Notes: a model not told the origin generated them from the sequence alone. 64,000 nucleotides of DNA from Gadus chalcogrammus (GCF_026213295.1 NC_079412.1:15591514-15655513); one strand, 5' to 3'. Shown: positions 17,701 through 37,051, numbered from the stretch's first letter. Numbers and translations: made by a program.

Positions 17701-20700
17701 TGAGACGTCTGGTTTCGATTTGTTAGTCCGTGGATTCGATGGTGGGTTGGGCTTCTTAGCATTAGCATGAGCCGGCGCTTTGCTGGTAGTAGTAGTAACA
17801 GTAGTGGTTGAGGGGACGGGCTTCGAGGTCGTCGTGGTCGCCGTGGTCGTGGCTGGCCTGCGCGCTGCCTGGTCCTCGTCGGGCTTCACGACCACGAGGG
17901 AGGTGACGGGCGTGACAAAGTTGTACTTGAGGGAGAGCTTCGTGGCCTTGTCCGTGAGAAGCCTCTGGGTGGCCTGGTCGGTGGCGTTGAGCTTGGCCTG
18001 CAGCAGCTCTTTGATGGTGAGGTACGCCCACAGCCGACGCACAAAGCTGGAGATCCCCGCCCGTCCCCCCACACTCCCCGCCACATCGTTCCCCTCGGCT
18101 CCGTGGGCGGCGCGCTCCACCTTCACCGCCCGCTCGGCGCCCACCGCGCTCAGGGACACCTTCAAGCTCCCGGGGCCCGGCCGCAGCCTCCCGGCGACCA
18201 CCAGCTCCGAGCCCTGGAAGTAGTGGGGGAAGAGCGAGCGGCTGACGTCAAACGCCCGGTCGTCCAGGTAGGACAGCTGCACGTCCGACAGCAGGGGGCT
18301 GGCCACCTCGTCGTAGAAGCCCTTGAGCTGCAGGGCGGCGTCGGCGTCCTCGTACACCATGCGGGCCACGCCGCGGTTCTCCAGGGCCAGCCGCCTCAGC
18401 AGGGGGAGGTCGGCGTCGTCCCCGAAGGCCAGGCCGAACAGCGAGGCCGAGCCCAGGGCCGTGTGGGCGTTGCCGAGGATGACGTCGCCGGTTGTCACGC
18501 CGACGGTCGCCTCGCCGTCGGTCAGGAAGATGACCAGCGGGACGCGGCGGTCGCTGGAGGACGCCGGATCGGGGGGGCCGGACGGACGGGGGTTGACGAG
18601 CTGGGCGGCTGAAAGCAGCGCTGCGTTGATATTGGTCCCTGGGGCCAGGGGAGGACAAGGAGGGAAATTAAAGAAAGAGGTTTAATAAAGAAAGAAAAGC
18701 AAAATAAATAAATAAAGTTAAAAATAAATAAAGTTTGTCAAACGGATTATGATCGTTAAAGGTGACGCATTATACCACCAGGTGTGAGTGGGATTAGCCG
18801 TTACAAGCCGTTTTGAAAATATGCTTCTTCTGACTTCACACGTGGGTGTGTCCACCTAAAAAGGCTTGTAATGGTTAATCAGAATCACACCTGGTAGTAT
18901 AATATGTCACCTTTAATTAGACTAGAATACTGAAATTACACTTTAATAATCAACAAAACATTAGAAGGTAAGGGTCCCTTAAATTTGACCCAGCATACCA
19001 ACTCACATCCCTCTGCAATGATCCTCCTCACAAAATCTTTGGCGTCCCGAACGTTGTGGCGAGTGGCACGCACCGTCCGGCCCTTCCTCCATGTGTGAAC
19101 CTTGTCTGAGAAGGTGATGATGTTAAAGTGGTCGGCCTCTCTCAGGTCTCCCAGGATGGTGTGCATGGCCTGCTTTGTCTGGTTACCCACAGAAGCACAG
19201 GAATGTTATCGAACAGTTTTATTATCATCGCAAGCAATAAAGCGACTCAATACGATCAAATCGAACAGATATTTCGACAATACATTTATTTATTTGACCT
19301 GTTTTATCTTCGTGCCAATCATGGAGCCGCTGACGTCTATGACAAATATGACGTCCTTGGGAACCACAGGAAGGCCCCGGGGTGCAAAATAATGCACAAA
19401 GTAGCCGTCGTATACCTGGAGAGAGCCAAGGAGACAAACTGGCAAATTAATAGTTGGCACTTCATGCAGACTTTCACTCATCTCAAAAAATACTGTAGCG
19501 ACCTTGGGACTCTTTAAGAGTTTGTGTTTTATGTGTTTGCTAATGTATATCGTTGTCCGTTATATAAGTTGTTCCATGTGCATGTATTGGAATGTTCTAG
19601 CTGTCAATCAGTGTGGCTGGCTAATCAGCAGGTCAGCTGGGGGAGGGCCTTGGTTAGAACAGAAATATGAGGAGATGCGCGTTGAAGGTGTCAGAGATCT
19701 GCGGAGTGAGTGTTTCCGTGACAGTGTTCATTTTGTCAGCTATTTTAGATTTAGTCTTAGTCTTTAGACGAAAATGCTTATTCGTTTTTGGTCGCATTTT
19801 AGTCATTGTTTTCCTCCGTAGTTTTAGTCTACCAAAAGTCCTTACATTTTAGTCAACAGTAAAAAATAATTAAATTAGGCTAACCCCTGATATATGGACA
19901 CCTGCTAAATAGTTCCAGTCAAATAGAGTACTAAAGGGAAAACGTCACGTTGTCCTGGCAGACGGATTTTCAGTTCTAAACAACCGAACGAGAGATAGCG
20001 TTTACCATTGCTTCCATATGTTGTTGCTTTCAAAATGAAAATAAATCAATTAGAAGAGGTGAAAATCACTACCAATCGAAACATGTCGAGGCGTTCATGC
20101 ATTCCCCTGGGGTATTAAAAGGAAAAGTTCCTAAACGTTAGTTTAATTTTATTTATTTTTTTATGAAGACAATCTATTCTCAATACTACTTACATCATTG
20201 GTAAAGCCAACTCGTATATATATATATATATACGGTATATTAGACAAATATACGTGTGTGTAAAGTGCGTGTGTGTGTGTGTGCCGTTTGGCGTTGGTTA
20301 CGGCCTTACAGTAACCAGGTTGGTACTAATAAATACTCGTACAGTACTAATGACTGGACCTTCCTAAGTCAGCGGCGAGGTCATTATAATACAATGTAAA
20401 CAGAAAGGCAAACTAAATAAAGGTGCGGACCTGGATATCCCCGATGAGGTCTCTGAGCTCCACATCGTACTGGATGATAAAGTCCACGTTGAGGCCCCGG
20501 GAGGAGACGGCGTTCTGCTGCTGGAGGGTGGGGCTGTAGCGAACCCGCGCGTAGCCCGCGTTGTGTTCCACGTGAGTGGATGGAGGGACGCCAGCCTCTG
20601 CTTCAAGTCAGCACAGGAATGACATCACCATTAGGTCCAACAGACTAGGCGTTGCGAATGTTTGAGCCACATCATGAGCAGTTATGCTGTTAGGCCAACA

Positions 20701-22529
20701 GAGAAGGTCAAGTGATCTTATTACAGTGGAGGGACTCTGTGGAATGGCAAAATGCTAGTATATTGACTAGTTGCCTGTTAATAAATCCAATTCTGGAGCA
20801 TCTAAACAGTGTGCAGACCCTCCCTTTTTTCTTACATTCAATACTATTGTCTAGCACCTGTGGATTACTTTTGGATGTGCGCGCCACACCTATTTTTGAA
20901 ATGCTAGTATAACACATATAATGACTAGAATTACAACGATATGATTGTTTGACTTGTTTAACCTTTGACGGTGTTGGACATCAGCCGGCTGGTCTTCAGC
21001 GGTAGGACCCTGAGGAAGCTGATGCCCGTTCTCTCCTCGATGCTGACGTCCAGTGTGAGGTTCTGGACCGGCTGCCCGGGTCTGAGCCCCAGGCTGAGCT
21101 CGTAGTGCCCCAGTCGCCGCGGGAGGAGCTCCTCATAGGACAGGGAGAAGGACATCTCTGCCCCTGGTGGCACGCTCACTGCAACGCGGAACTTCTCTAT
21201 CTCCCGTTCCCTTTGATGATCGCGCACAAAACAACAGAACAATCACGCTGGATGACTCCTCTGACAGTATGTGGCGCTATTACTATTATATAAATGAAAA
21301 ACAAACATACGTTGGACATTTGTTGAAATGGGAGATTAATCACTCATCCATTTCTATCTCTTACTGACTTTGTAGCCACCAGGCCGGCGGTCTTCCCTTG
21401 TTTCTTGGCGGCGTCGTACATCTTCCTGGCCGCCGTGCGTTCCTGTACCTGGGCCACGTGCACCTTGCCATCGGAGGTGCTGATGGGAAACAGGACATTT
21501 GGAATAGGAATCGGTTCTTTGTCTGAGCCCCAGGCGTCATAATAATATGTGGGGTTTAACAACAAGCCCTGCCCGGGGGGCTGCCACCAGAGACCCGCCG
21601 TGAAGGGGTGATCGCTTGAATCGGCCACAGTTTGCACAGTTTGTGTTTTTACACCGCGGCAAATCCTCAGAACGCAGCGAGCTGCCGCTGGTTGGAGGAC
21701 TTAGCCAACACACAGGCATGCGGTGTGCGTGCCGTGAGTGCCGTTTGTACGGGGATTTATTTTTTCTCAAATTCGAAAAGGTGTGGCTTGGAAAAAGGTG
21801 AGGTCACCAGGCGGCTGAGGAAGAGGGAATCGGAAGAGAGCTCATGGGTCATTTCCCTCGGAAAACAAAGTCTGTGAGTAGGGATCTAGCAGCGCAGTTC
21901 CAGGGGATACCCTCCCCTCCCAAACACACACAAGCACACACACACTCAAACACACACACGAACCCAGCACTACCAGAAACAAGCACCCACTATACACATC
22001 CAGTTGGTCGATTTTAATTTTTTCCCCCTCGTCACCAAGGTGAATATATCATGTGACAGGGTGCTAAATGAAGGTCACGCTGTTTCTTTTGAACAAATAT
22101 ACCCCAGGAGAAGCAAACCATGCAGGGCCCATCAAAAATGAAGCTGGCGGTCTTGAAGCAGGTCTTGTTGGCGACACAGCGCCATGAGGCAGGGCAGGGC
22201 TGGAAAACGGAGGGGCTTATGTTTGCATGTGTGGCAGGCGGGGGAACAGGCTGACCTCCAGACTGAACACAGGGCTCTCAGTCCAACGCACAGGAGCTCC
22301 ACGCAACACACTCTCCCACAGCCAGCTCTCCCCCCTCGGGGGCCGCTGGCCTCGGGCTGTTAGCACTGACTATACATGGCAACACGTGTGGTGTGTGTGT
22401 GTTTAGACATGAGTGTGCATGTATGTGCTGCAAGTGTGTGAGATGGAGGCCCATACAACTGATAGGCTAGTGAGAAAAATAAGTCAAAAAAGAGAAATGT
22501 GTGTGAAAGGTTGTGTGTGAGTGCTATGT

Positions 22530-22596
<67 letters not shown>

Positions 22597-25497
22597 GTAC
22601 GTCGGCACTGGCCGGGAGCCTTGGTAAACTGTACAGAGGAGAAAGTCAGAGGAAGCTTGGTAAACTCCCGTCATTTTCTCAATTACATTTCTGGCTTCTG
22701 TTTACAAAGCCTGCCATTCATCTTGTGGCCAGCTTCCGCTCCCAGCCCGGCTCCAGGCCGTGGTACGGCCGGCCGTGTTGACTTGTTTGTTTGGTTTATA
22801 TTTAGCGTTGAAGAAAAAGCATAGTGGTTTCGAGCCCTCTAAGCATTGACTGGAATATTAGCTCCTGTTTAAGTTGCTGACATCATTTCTAGACTCTCTC
22901 CATTGCCACAGGGCGCTTACCTAAATGGTTATTTCGTAAGGGGACGTTGTTTGTTTTGAGTCATGATTAAAATATTGTTTTCTTCTACCTTCGGCTCAGA
23001 TGGGTTCTGGTTAGGGCTAGGGTTAAGCTTACCCTAACCATAATGAACATGTTGCATATTTGTATATATATATATATATATATATTATAGAAATCAACAT
23101 GAAAATATGTCCCAGAGCTGTCCGCAGGTAAGCCTCCTCTAAGCAAAACAACAAAAAGATATATTTGCTAGACATTCAACACTTATTGAATGTTTATTTA
23201 GGAGTCACCGCTTGGGACAGAAACCCTGGCCCGGGCCTGAAAATCTTCCACCGACCAGGACATCTAACAGACGGATCAGAGGTTTACAGCCGCGGTGCAC
23301 TTCGCCTTCAGTGTCATGTCGACGACCGTTTTATGTGCTGCACATGGATAGGGTGACTCAGGGTGTCTTTGACCCAATGAAAAACATCCCAATACAAAAC
23401 AACAATGCCGTGCTGAACGGGGCCACCTGAGAAGCTCCCATTGAACATCACACCAGCGTTTACCCCGCCCGAACTGTCATTGGACGCGACGGGGACGGGG
23501 GGGGGATGGGCGGTGGGGGTCCGACGTGCAGGCGGCGACTCACATGGTGAAGTTGGAGATGAAGGCGGAGGCCGGCAGGTCCACCTCAAAGGCCGCCTCC
23601 TTAGTGACGGGCAGCGGGTTCCACACGGAGCTGCGCACCGTGGTCAGGGCGTAGCGGGAGACCAGCGCACAGCGGACGTGGTAGTCCGTCACCTTCAACT
23701 GAGAGCCCCACATCGTCAGGCACTCAAGCTCAGAGACGGCTGGGCAATATAGAGGACAAATGTTTGAAATACTTTCTGTTGGTCATAGACCAACTGCATC
23801 TGTATTAGATGTCGTTTCGGTCCAAACTAGAATACGTTTTGAGTTCTGCACTGACTGGCAACAAAGTCCATCTCTTACCTGGCATAGAGTCAACGTAAGT
23901 TAAGTCTTTTTTTAATTGTGATACATGTCTTATTGGTGCATAAACCATTCACACACCCCCTGCCATCTTCTTACTGTACCTAGTGTATTCAGTTCCCCGC
24001 CATAATGGGTACACTAGCTAAGCTCATAGCTTTGCCATGATAAGTTAAGACGACATCACAGAGAACGTCTCTGCAGGGTTTCCCCCCCCCCCCCTCCCCC
24101 CTGTGTTTACCCGGGTACCGCATGGCGCCTGCCGAAACCCCTCTGGTCAACGCTGCCCACAGCTTGGCGGGGCCGCGGGTCAGGTCAGCAGCTGTCAGAG
24201 CACCCTGCCTCTAATGGGCCCTTACAGAAGCTGCTCTGCTGCTGTTTCCACCATAACAATGGCTACTGGGTTCACATTCACATCTCTAGAACTAATGTGC
24301 AAGGAATATACTGGAATTGTCCTGAAATAGCTGAGATTTACAGTTCTTCCATGTTTGATGGGTAGAAGTTACGTCCTTATCTAAAGGAAGGCTTTTCTTT
24401 ACTTTGAGTAGGGCCAAAACACCAAGCAATTTAATGTTGTTCGTTCTCTTGACTAACCAGCATCTGATGATCATTTAATGATATGAAACGATAACTACAA
24501 TGGCAATGATAACAATCCTAATTTTGCTTCTCATCACCGGCTGTTCCATATCCCTCATATCTTATTGAAACACCATAACGTGTAATACGAGTGTATGATA
24601 TTCCTGAGGAAACCCCAGCAATACTTACCATGGACTTTGCCGGTTTGTTTTGACGCTTTGCTCTCTGAAACAGAAATGAGCTTGGAGTCAGTCCGTTTAC
24701 TGTTATTTCATGAATATTGTGCTTGTAGTAATATAGCCATTTAAGACTTATTGTTTAGCATTATATTAATTTTCTACCGATGTTGAAAATGGGAATTTGA
24801 CAGAAAAGTAAATTACTTATGACACTGCATTTGCAGTTCACTTTTTAGCAAAACCAGTCATTGCAATCTCAGAGGCCTGTGTGAAGCCCTGATGGTTGGT
24901 TATTAAAGTATATGTATATACGGTAGTGTACAGAAGGGTAGCTGGGTTTCATGGTCTGGGTTCATATCTTAATCTTGCATACAATCCATGCCTTTGTCGG
25001 TGTATTGCTCAGGTTTTCAAAGTGGCCTAGACCTGAATAATAACGAAAATGGTATTTGGATTTTGCCTCATGTTAAGCAGTAATAAAGCAGCCTACAGTT
25101 TGCAGGCTAACTAACCTTTATATAGCCTAGAACAACCATCAGTTTGGTGTTCACCGTAGACTCACGATTAGAATGATTTACAATGCACAAAAAGTAGGCC
25201 TACTACATTTTTTAAATCATGATTTTTATTGACATATTTCGCCATGCATATACTTATGAGGGATTCGGTAAGTCACGCGTTAAATCACATCATTCGACAT
25301 TCTATGTTGTAAGGATGGCTTTATCTACGAAGACTTATAGTTAGCGTGATAAAGTCCAATCTTAAAGCTCCACATGGCCTCACCTGTAGAGGCTCCTCCG
25401 GTCCAAGATGTGGGCCTACCTTGTATCCCCCTGATAATCCCTCTTGTACACAACACGTAAAAATGAACAAAACGCATTTGATATGAAAAGACATCAT
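14788..25497 (-). CDS. itih6: Inter-alpha-trypsin inhibitor heavy chain 6
   Basis: Seventeen minus-strand exons (25420-25497, 24629-24662, 23544-23739, 21369-21479, 20963-21210, 20431-20597, 19299-19415, 19007-19178, 16938-18638, 16705-16737, 16570-16587, 16435-16482, 16316-16345, 16070-16114, 15845-15958, 15184-15567, 14788-15074) give 1260 residues in one frame. Order: signal peptide; VIT domain ([38 protein letters not shown]); von Willebrand A domain with MIDAS motif DVSGS at 305-309; a 1.7-kb exon that also holds [19 protein letters not shown] and a Pro/Thr-rich mucin-like region (about 630-930); an acidic Tyr-rich linker; and the ITI heavy-chain C-terminal domain beginning VDGDPHF (D1003-P1004). 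In ITIH1-3 the equivalent Asp-Pro bond is cleaved and the Asp is esterified to chondroitin sulfate; whether that happens here is unknown. Length, the Pro-rich insert and position beside pfkfb1 match ITIH6. Exon 1 and 2 borders are the least certain. Confidence 0.92.
16070..16737 (-). other. itih6: Run of small frame-neutral exons in itih6
   Basis: Five short exons (33, 18, 48, 30 and 45 nt) lie in a row. Each begins with the last two bases of a codon and ends with the first base of the next, so any of them can be left out without changing frame. Together they encode an acidic linker. The 48-nt exon reads [16 protein letters not shown], a plausible tyrosine-sulfation segment (inference). Confidence 0.75.
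18756..18916. mobile_element. 161-bp MITE with TTAA ends in itih6 intron 8
   Basis: The ends are imperfect inverted repeats: TTAAAGGTGACGCATTATAC at the left and GTATAATATGTCACCTTTAA at the right. Each repeat continues inward with CACCAGGTGTGA or its complement. TTAA at both borders fits piggyBac-type target choice. It has no coding capacity, so it would be a non-autonomous element. The superfamily is inferred from the TTAA borders only. Confidence 0.65.
19728..19862. repeat. TTTTAGTC-rich interspersed repeat remnant
   Basis: The segment repeats variants of TTTTAGTC (for example ATTTAGTCTTAGTC, CATTTTAGTCAT, TTTTAGTCTACC, CATTTTAGTCAA). It resembles a sequence commonly seen dispersed in fish genomes. 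It sits in itih6 intron 6. Family unassigned. Confidence 0.35.
22526..22594. repeat. (GT)n microsatellite in itih6 intron 3
   Basis: A nearly pure GT dinucleotide run of roughly 70 nt, read directly from the sequence. Confidence 0.95.
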
Positions 25498-26367
25498 GTC
25501 CGTATTAACATATCATATGCTGCAGACGAATATATCCAAGTCTCGATGCCACTACGAAGTCGGCGGGAATGTGAAGCAGCGTGGCGAGACTGGGGAAACA
25601 AACCCCACATTTAAACCCGAGTTGTTTTAGCAGCGAGGGGCAGGCTCTCGCCCCAGAGCCGCTCCGTTTCAACTGTTGGATAACTTGCTCCGATGGGTGA
25701 TTAGCTGTAGCCTACCACAGCCAGCTAATGAGGTTTTAAACGCAAGCAAAACAAAGTGTTTTCCAGAAGTTTAGTCAGAATATTGTTAGTCCTGCTTTGG
25801 TTGAAAACAGCAGCCACGCTTTAGTACGTGGGTCCATTCTGAGCGTTTCACACACTGCTGCCATGGTTGACTTTAAATGGGGGACCACAAAAATGTGACA
25901 TTGATGTAAAAATAACATGCATGTAAACTATTTAGAGATGGCTTTCCCCTTTTTCATCGTATAATTTCATGCTTTGGAGAATGACTGTTATATGATGGCA
26001 AAATGGTTTTAGAATAGAGTTCAACTACACATTAAAATCTATGTAAGCTTTTTTTCCCTAAAGAAAGGCTTGGTGACAAACAATGCTAGAGTATTTTTTC
26101 TTATTTCAATGATTACAAATGTATCAATATGCCAAAACAACAAACATCCAAAATTCATTATTAACATGGCGAAGGCTAAGTGGTGATTTGTCTTTAGATT
26201 ATAAATATTGTATCGAAGGCCTACCATATATTTGTTGTTTGTTTGGGAACTGCTATTTTCTAACATTAAGGCAAGACCTGGACTCCCATTGTGAAACAAT
26301 GTTGAGAATAACATTGCAGCTAATAGGTATTGGGTAAGTCATTTTAGTCAATATTTCCCAGTCGTCA

Positions 26368-32531
<6,164 letters not shown>

Positions 32532-33144
32532 GAGGCCGTGGTCGGAGCCGCCGGCGGGCTCCATGTGTGCATCAGAGCGAGTGTGAATGAGACCGACACC
32601 CGGTCTGTGTACTGCCTGTGCGCATCGCTGGCTGGTGTTGCTGAATGGGCTTCCCTAAACTCTATTTAGGTCAGCTGACCGTTGCCAAGGAAAAGAACAC
32701 GGTGAGCAGGAAGGGGAGGTAGTGTCTGTCTGCCTAAATCTCGCTGTTCATGTCAGTCTGAACAATCCGATAGAGAAAATGAACACGACATGATCCAAAC
32801 TATACTTTACTACTGTTATCCTACCGATAGTCGATACACGCTACTATTGCACAACACTGAGCATCGTCATGTTGTTGACACATCTTACCACAAGGGGGCG
32901 CCCGCCCATGGTAGGGCGCCTGGCGTGAATACCATGCCAGTCATTTTGGTTGGGGCAGAGATTAGCTGCACCTCGTTAATTATTGAGGCCCTGTCGATGA
33001 ATGATATATTATCCGTTTGCTGCCGTGGCTCCTGCACATTCGATTAACTAATCAAAACTAGCTATATTTGAAAAAGGGAATCAGTTATCATACGATGTGT
33101 TGGACAGCTGCTCACTGAACGTGTGTTCCCAATTCCCGTACACT

Positions 33145-33255
<111 letters not shown>

Positions 33256-33348
33256 TGTTAGTCTACACACAGTAGAGCGTCCCAGTGTAGACCTGGGACT
33301 ACATGAAACCATCCGATGGACAGTCAACCCAGCATGATACGCATTACA

Positions 33349-33350
<2 letters not shown>

Positions 33351-33417
<67 letters not shown>

Positions 33418-33424
33418 GCCTGTC
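33351..33424. repeat. (TCTG)n microsatellite
   Basis: About 18 TCTG tetranucleotide units, about 100 nt past the (AC)n run. Confidence 0.95.
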
Positions 33425-34030
33425 TTCTGAGAGGGTTCACAACAGGTTAGCACATTTCAGCAACTTCTGCCGAAATTATTTCATGTCTGTCTGCGTCTGT
33501 CAGTAATAAAGGGTCAGTAAAGTGTGCTGTAAATGTAACACAACTCCCCCACATGATCCCTCCCCCACATGACATCTGCACAATATATTATTTTTTTTCA
33601 ATTGTATTTATTGTTAAGAAAACAAATCTATGTTGACTGTGTCTGAATTAATTGATTTTTTGCAGCCAAATAAAGTTTGTAGCCTATTACTGTTGTATAT
33701 TATTGGGATACGATACCCAAACCCCTACTATTATTAACTAAATCAAATTATCAATGTTGCAGTTAGGTATTTTGTCTACTTTGGCTGTTGGTGAAGAACC
33801 GAGAAGCTGTGAAATGGGAAGACGACCAGCGTCCTCCAGTCTATTATAGCAGTAGTCTAGCTCACCAGCAGGGAGACATTACTCTCCTTATGAAAAGGTA
33901 TGGGCTGTTTGTGTTTGATTTTACGATACATAGCAGGCTCTTTAATCAGTGTGCCCAAATGCAATTTCCACGCCTTGCGTGTACTAGAAAGGATACGAAG
34001 ACAGTCTCCACTGAGTACGGGCCTCCTATA

Positions 34031-34864
34031 CAGTGGCGGCGCCAGGGGGGGGCTAGGGGGTGCTAGAGCACCCCCTAGATTGGCCATAGCACCCCCATAG
34101 CACCCCCAAGAAAATAACGGTAAAATAAGAAAAAAAAAAAAAAATCATTCTGAGTTCTTAATAAAATGTATTGTGTGATAATAATATTTTAATCACAAAA
34201 GAAAATAACAGATTGAAATAAACAGATTGTTCACGTAGCACGACACAGACACGTTGCGTGCGTGAACATGATTGTTCAATGAGTAGGCTAGTAGGCTAGT
34301 AACAGTAATCCTGGCGATCGGTCTATTTTAAGTCAAGCGTTCACAAAATCACGAAAATGGATCGGCTCTTTTTGAAAGCATTTCTGACTCTTTGCCTGTT
34401 TAAGTTAATTCTATCTGACATTCTAATCTGCCGTCTTTAGTTAGAAGTGTATTGAACTTGGTATGTTTAGTTTAATTTGTCGCTCATGGTAGTGGTGACC
34501 TGGTAGTCATCTGGCGCAAACTTTAATCCACACACTGAAGTAAGTGAAGTATTTGGGATTACGTTATCTATAACATGCTGCATCCATTTTGACCGTCGGA
34601 GATGAACGCGGCTTTGTGCGCGTCCGTCAGAAGTAGCCTAATGACAATAATAATACGACCGATTTGAATGGCGCTTTTTATGAAGGCTACCCCAAAGACC
34701 CGTTAGAGAGCAAACGTGTAAACATATGTGACGATATGGTGGGGAGGTGTTGTAGTAGAGAAAAATGCGACTCATATGCTATCACCCTAATTTCATAGCA
34801 CCCTCAGTAAAACGCCGAGCACCCCCATAGCACCACCAGAAAAAAATCTCTGGCGCCGCCACTG
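34031..34864. mobile_element. hAT-type non-autonomous transposon with intact ends
   Basis: The 834-bp element begins CAGTGGCGGCGCCAG and ends with its exact reverse complement (34850-34864). It is flanked on both sides by the identical octamer CTCCTATA (34023-34030 and 34865-34872), an 8-bp target duplication as made by hAT transposases. Subterminal copies of AGCACCCCCATAGCACC lie near both ends. No transposase frame is present, so movement would need a partner. The 3' end lies 177 bp before the birc5 start codon. Confidence 0.9.
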
Positions 34865-35041
34865 CTCCTATACCTAAAAGTGTCACATCGTAGGGATGTA
34901 CTTCGCGTGACGTCACACGATTTAATAAACGGCACCTGCGGAAAAGATCACGTCAAAAACGCTGCACTGCAGAGGATATTAAACGCAAATGTGTCCAGAG
35001 TTTAGCAACCTGTTGGAGGGAAATTTATAAAACATAGTCTA

Positions 35042-36856
35042 ATGGCGAACATAGAAGTACTCAAGGAAAGATTTGACTCATTTCATCAAATGTACAGCCA
35101 CGAATCACGAATTCAAAGCTTTGTGGATTGGCCTTTTCGAGAGGAATGCATGTGCACGCCGGAGAAGGTAGGATACAAGTTGTTATAGTGAGTCTACGAA
35201 ATGCTTTAAAAATGCGTCTTAACTGTGTTGTCCATAAGAAGTAATAGGCCTGTATAGTTTGACTTAATGGCACTTGAAGACTGGGCAATTATTTTTCGTT
35301 AGGCTATTGTGAGCTTTAGTATACAGCTAGTTAGCTATGAGGGTTAAGGGTCAAATCTTCTTGAATCTACGCTTCAGGCCGCTCTGACCTTTTCTTGTTC
35401 GTAAAAAAAAAAGACAAAATGTGAATTAAGGCTAAGACGCTGCTTGGCAAATGAGCCAAAACATTTGCCAAGAAGTCTTTCTTTCATAGTTCAGCACTAT
35501 GCAGGAAAGGCAATGTTTGTATAATCGTCGCTCATGTTTACACGTTCCCCATGCAGATGGCCATGGCGGGGTTGGTGCACTGTCCCAGTGACAATGAGCC
35601 AGATATTGCCTGTTGCTTCTACTGTCTCCTAGAATTGGAAGGCTGGGAACCAGATGACAACCCCCGGTGACAAGAATCAAATATATTGAATCTTTAATAT
35701 ATTTAATATATATTTAATTCAAATTCCTGTGCATGAAGAATTTCATGATGTTCCCTCTCCTGTCTCTACTCCAGCATAGAGCACATCAACCGGTCTCCCA
35801 ACTGTAGATTCCTCACCACAGGGAAGGACTTCTCTGAGTTAACCGTGGCTGAGTTCCATCATATGGAGCAGGACAGGCTGAAGATCTACCTTGTATGTCT
35901 GCTCTCCTTTTTAGGTGTATGTAAATTATGATCAGTGGTGGTAATATTTGACCAGTTAAAGGAAGCCTTAGGGATGTCTCAACTGGACCCTACTTTCGGA
36001 TAATTTTGGGTCTAAAGGTGTAATGCCAATAACGGCTGATTGGTCCAGTACTAAGAGAGAACACTGCAGCCGTAATCCGTGAAAACTCGCTGCAATGTAA
36101 TCCTTCTGGGCAATTACTCCCCCGGCAATGTAGGTCCTCTAAAATTGCTTTTTTTTTACCACTGACTGGCTCCAATTATATTCTTGCATTATGTAAGGAT
36201 CCCTATGGAGAAATTAAGATTGTTCAGCAAGAGTTGAGTGGTTGCAGGAAGAGACTGTTGGAAACATCAGTGAGAGAGGAGAGTTTCTTGTGTTGGACCA
36301 CAAAAAGCATATGTTAATGCTATGTAAAAGATTAAAGGAAAGCTGGGATTGTAAGGACAATATGGAAATATCCTGCTACACGTTTTCAGAACAAAGCTTC
36401 TCCTTGAGCGGGACTGGGTTGGCCACTTTAAAAAAAACAGACCAGATCAAACAAATGTAAAGGATCAAGTTTTATTTCTCGGTTTCTCGATCCTTCCAAA
36501 AATAATCTCGGCATGTCTGTGGCAAAAACAAGCACTTTTAAAGGGCGTACATTAACTGGTGTAATAAACCCAAAGAAATATGTTGCAGCCCTCTTTTGCG
36601 GATAACTGCTGCAGCATTCTCCCTAAATACTGGACTTATTTAAAAGGAAAAAAATGTTTTTTTTATGTTTAAAACTAGACTATCGTAATTCTTTTTTCGG
36701 AAGTTTTTCTTTAACCATTAATGCTTTTTACATTTTTGTCATTCAATTATTTTCTTTTAGAAAAAGGTTTGCCATATGAAGCTGGCCTATTTGCGTGAGG
36801 AAATTGACAAGACGCTTGACAACCTCAAATCTATGAATTACCACCGTCCAAAATAA
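35042..36856 (+). CDS. birc5: Survivin (baculoviral IAP repeat-containing 5)
   Basis: Four exons (35042-35167, 35557-35666, 35775-35892, 36761-36856) give 149 residues; human survivin is 142. Survivin is the BIR subunit of the chromosomal passenger complex with Aurora B, INCENP and borealin, acting at centromeres and in cytokinesis. The single BIR domain has [16 protein letters not shown], then [31 protein letters not shown] and [10 protein letters not shown]. The zinc ligands C62, C65, H82 and C89 are all present. The C-terminal helix ([21 protein letters not shown]) replaces the human coiled helix at the same place. One BIR and no RING domain rule out larger IAPs. Teleosts may have a and b copies; not resolved here. 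An AATAAA at 37052-37057 would end the transcript. Confidence 0.95.
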
Positions 36857-37051
36857 ACTCTCTGGCGCTTTTAATTCACTTGACCACAAGATGGCGCTTT
36901 CTCCATGACCTGTCTTTCTTGCCTAGTCGCAGGAGCAAAGTGAACTGAAGTTGTCCTTTTAAGATTCAAACCATAAGCACTCATGAATGAAATTGTATAC
37001 TGAGCAGAATTTCAATCTGGGTAATGTTACTGCCTTTTTTGCCTTTTCCTC

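Noticed and set aside
16891..18685. Several plus-strand open frames of 100-180 residues opposite itih6 (for example 16904-17455 and 18103-18612)
   Set aside because: They are antisense shadows of the GC-rich 1.7-kb itih6 exon; no family motif and no splice logic.
36242..36460. Plus-strand 72-residue frame inside birc5 intron 3
   Set aside because: birc5 exons 3 and 4 join perfectly without it, and it has no homology that I recognise.
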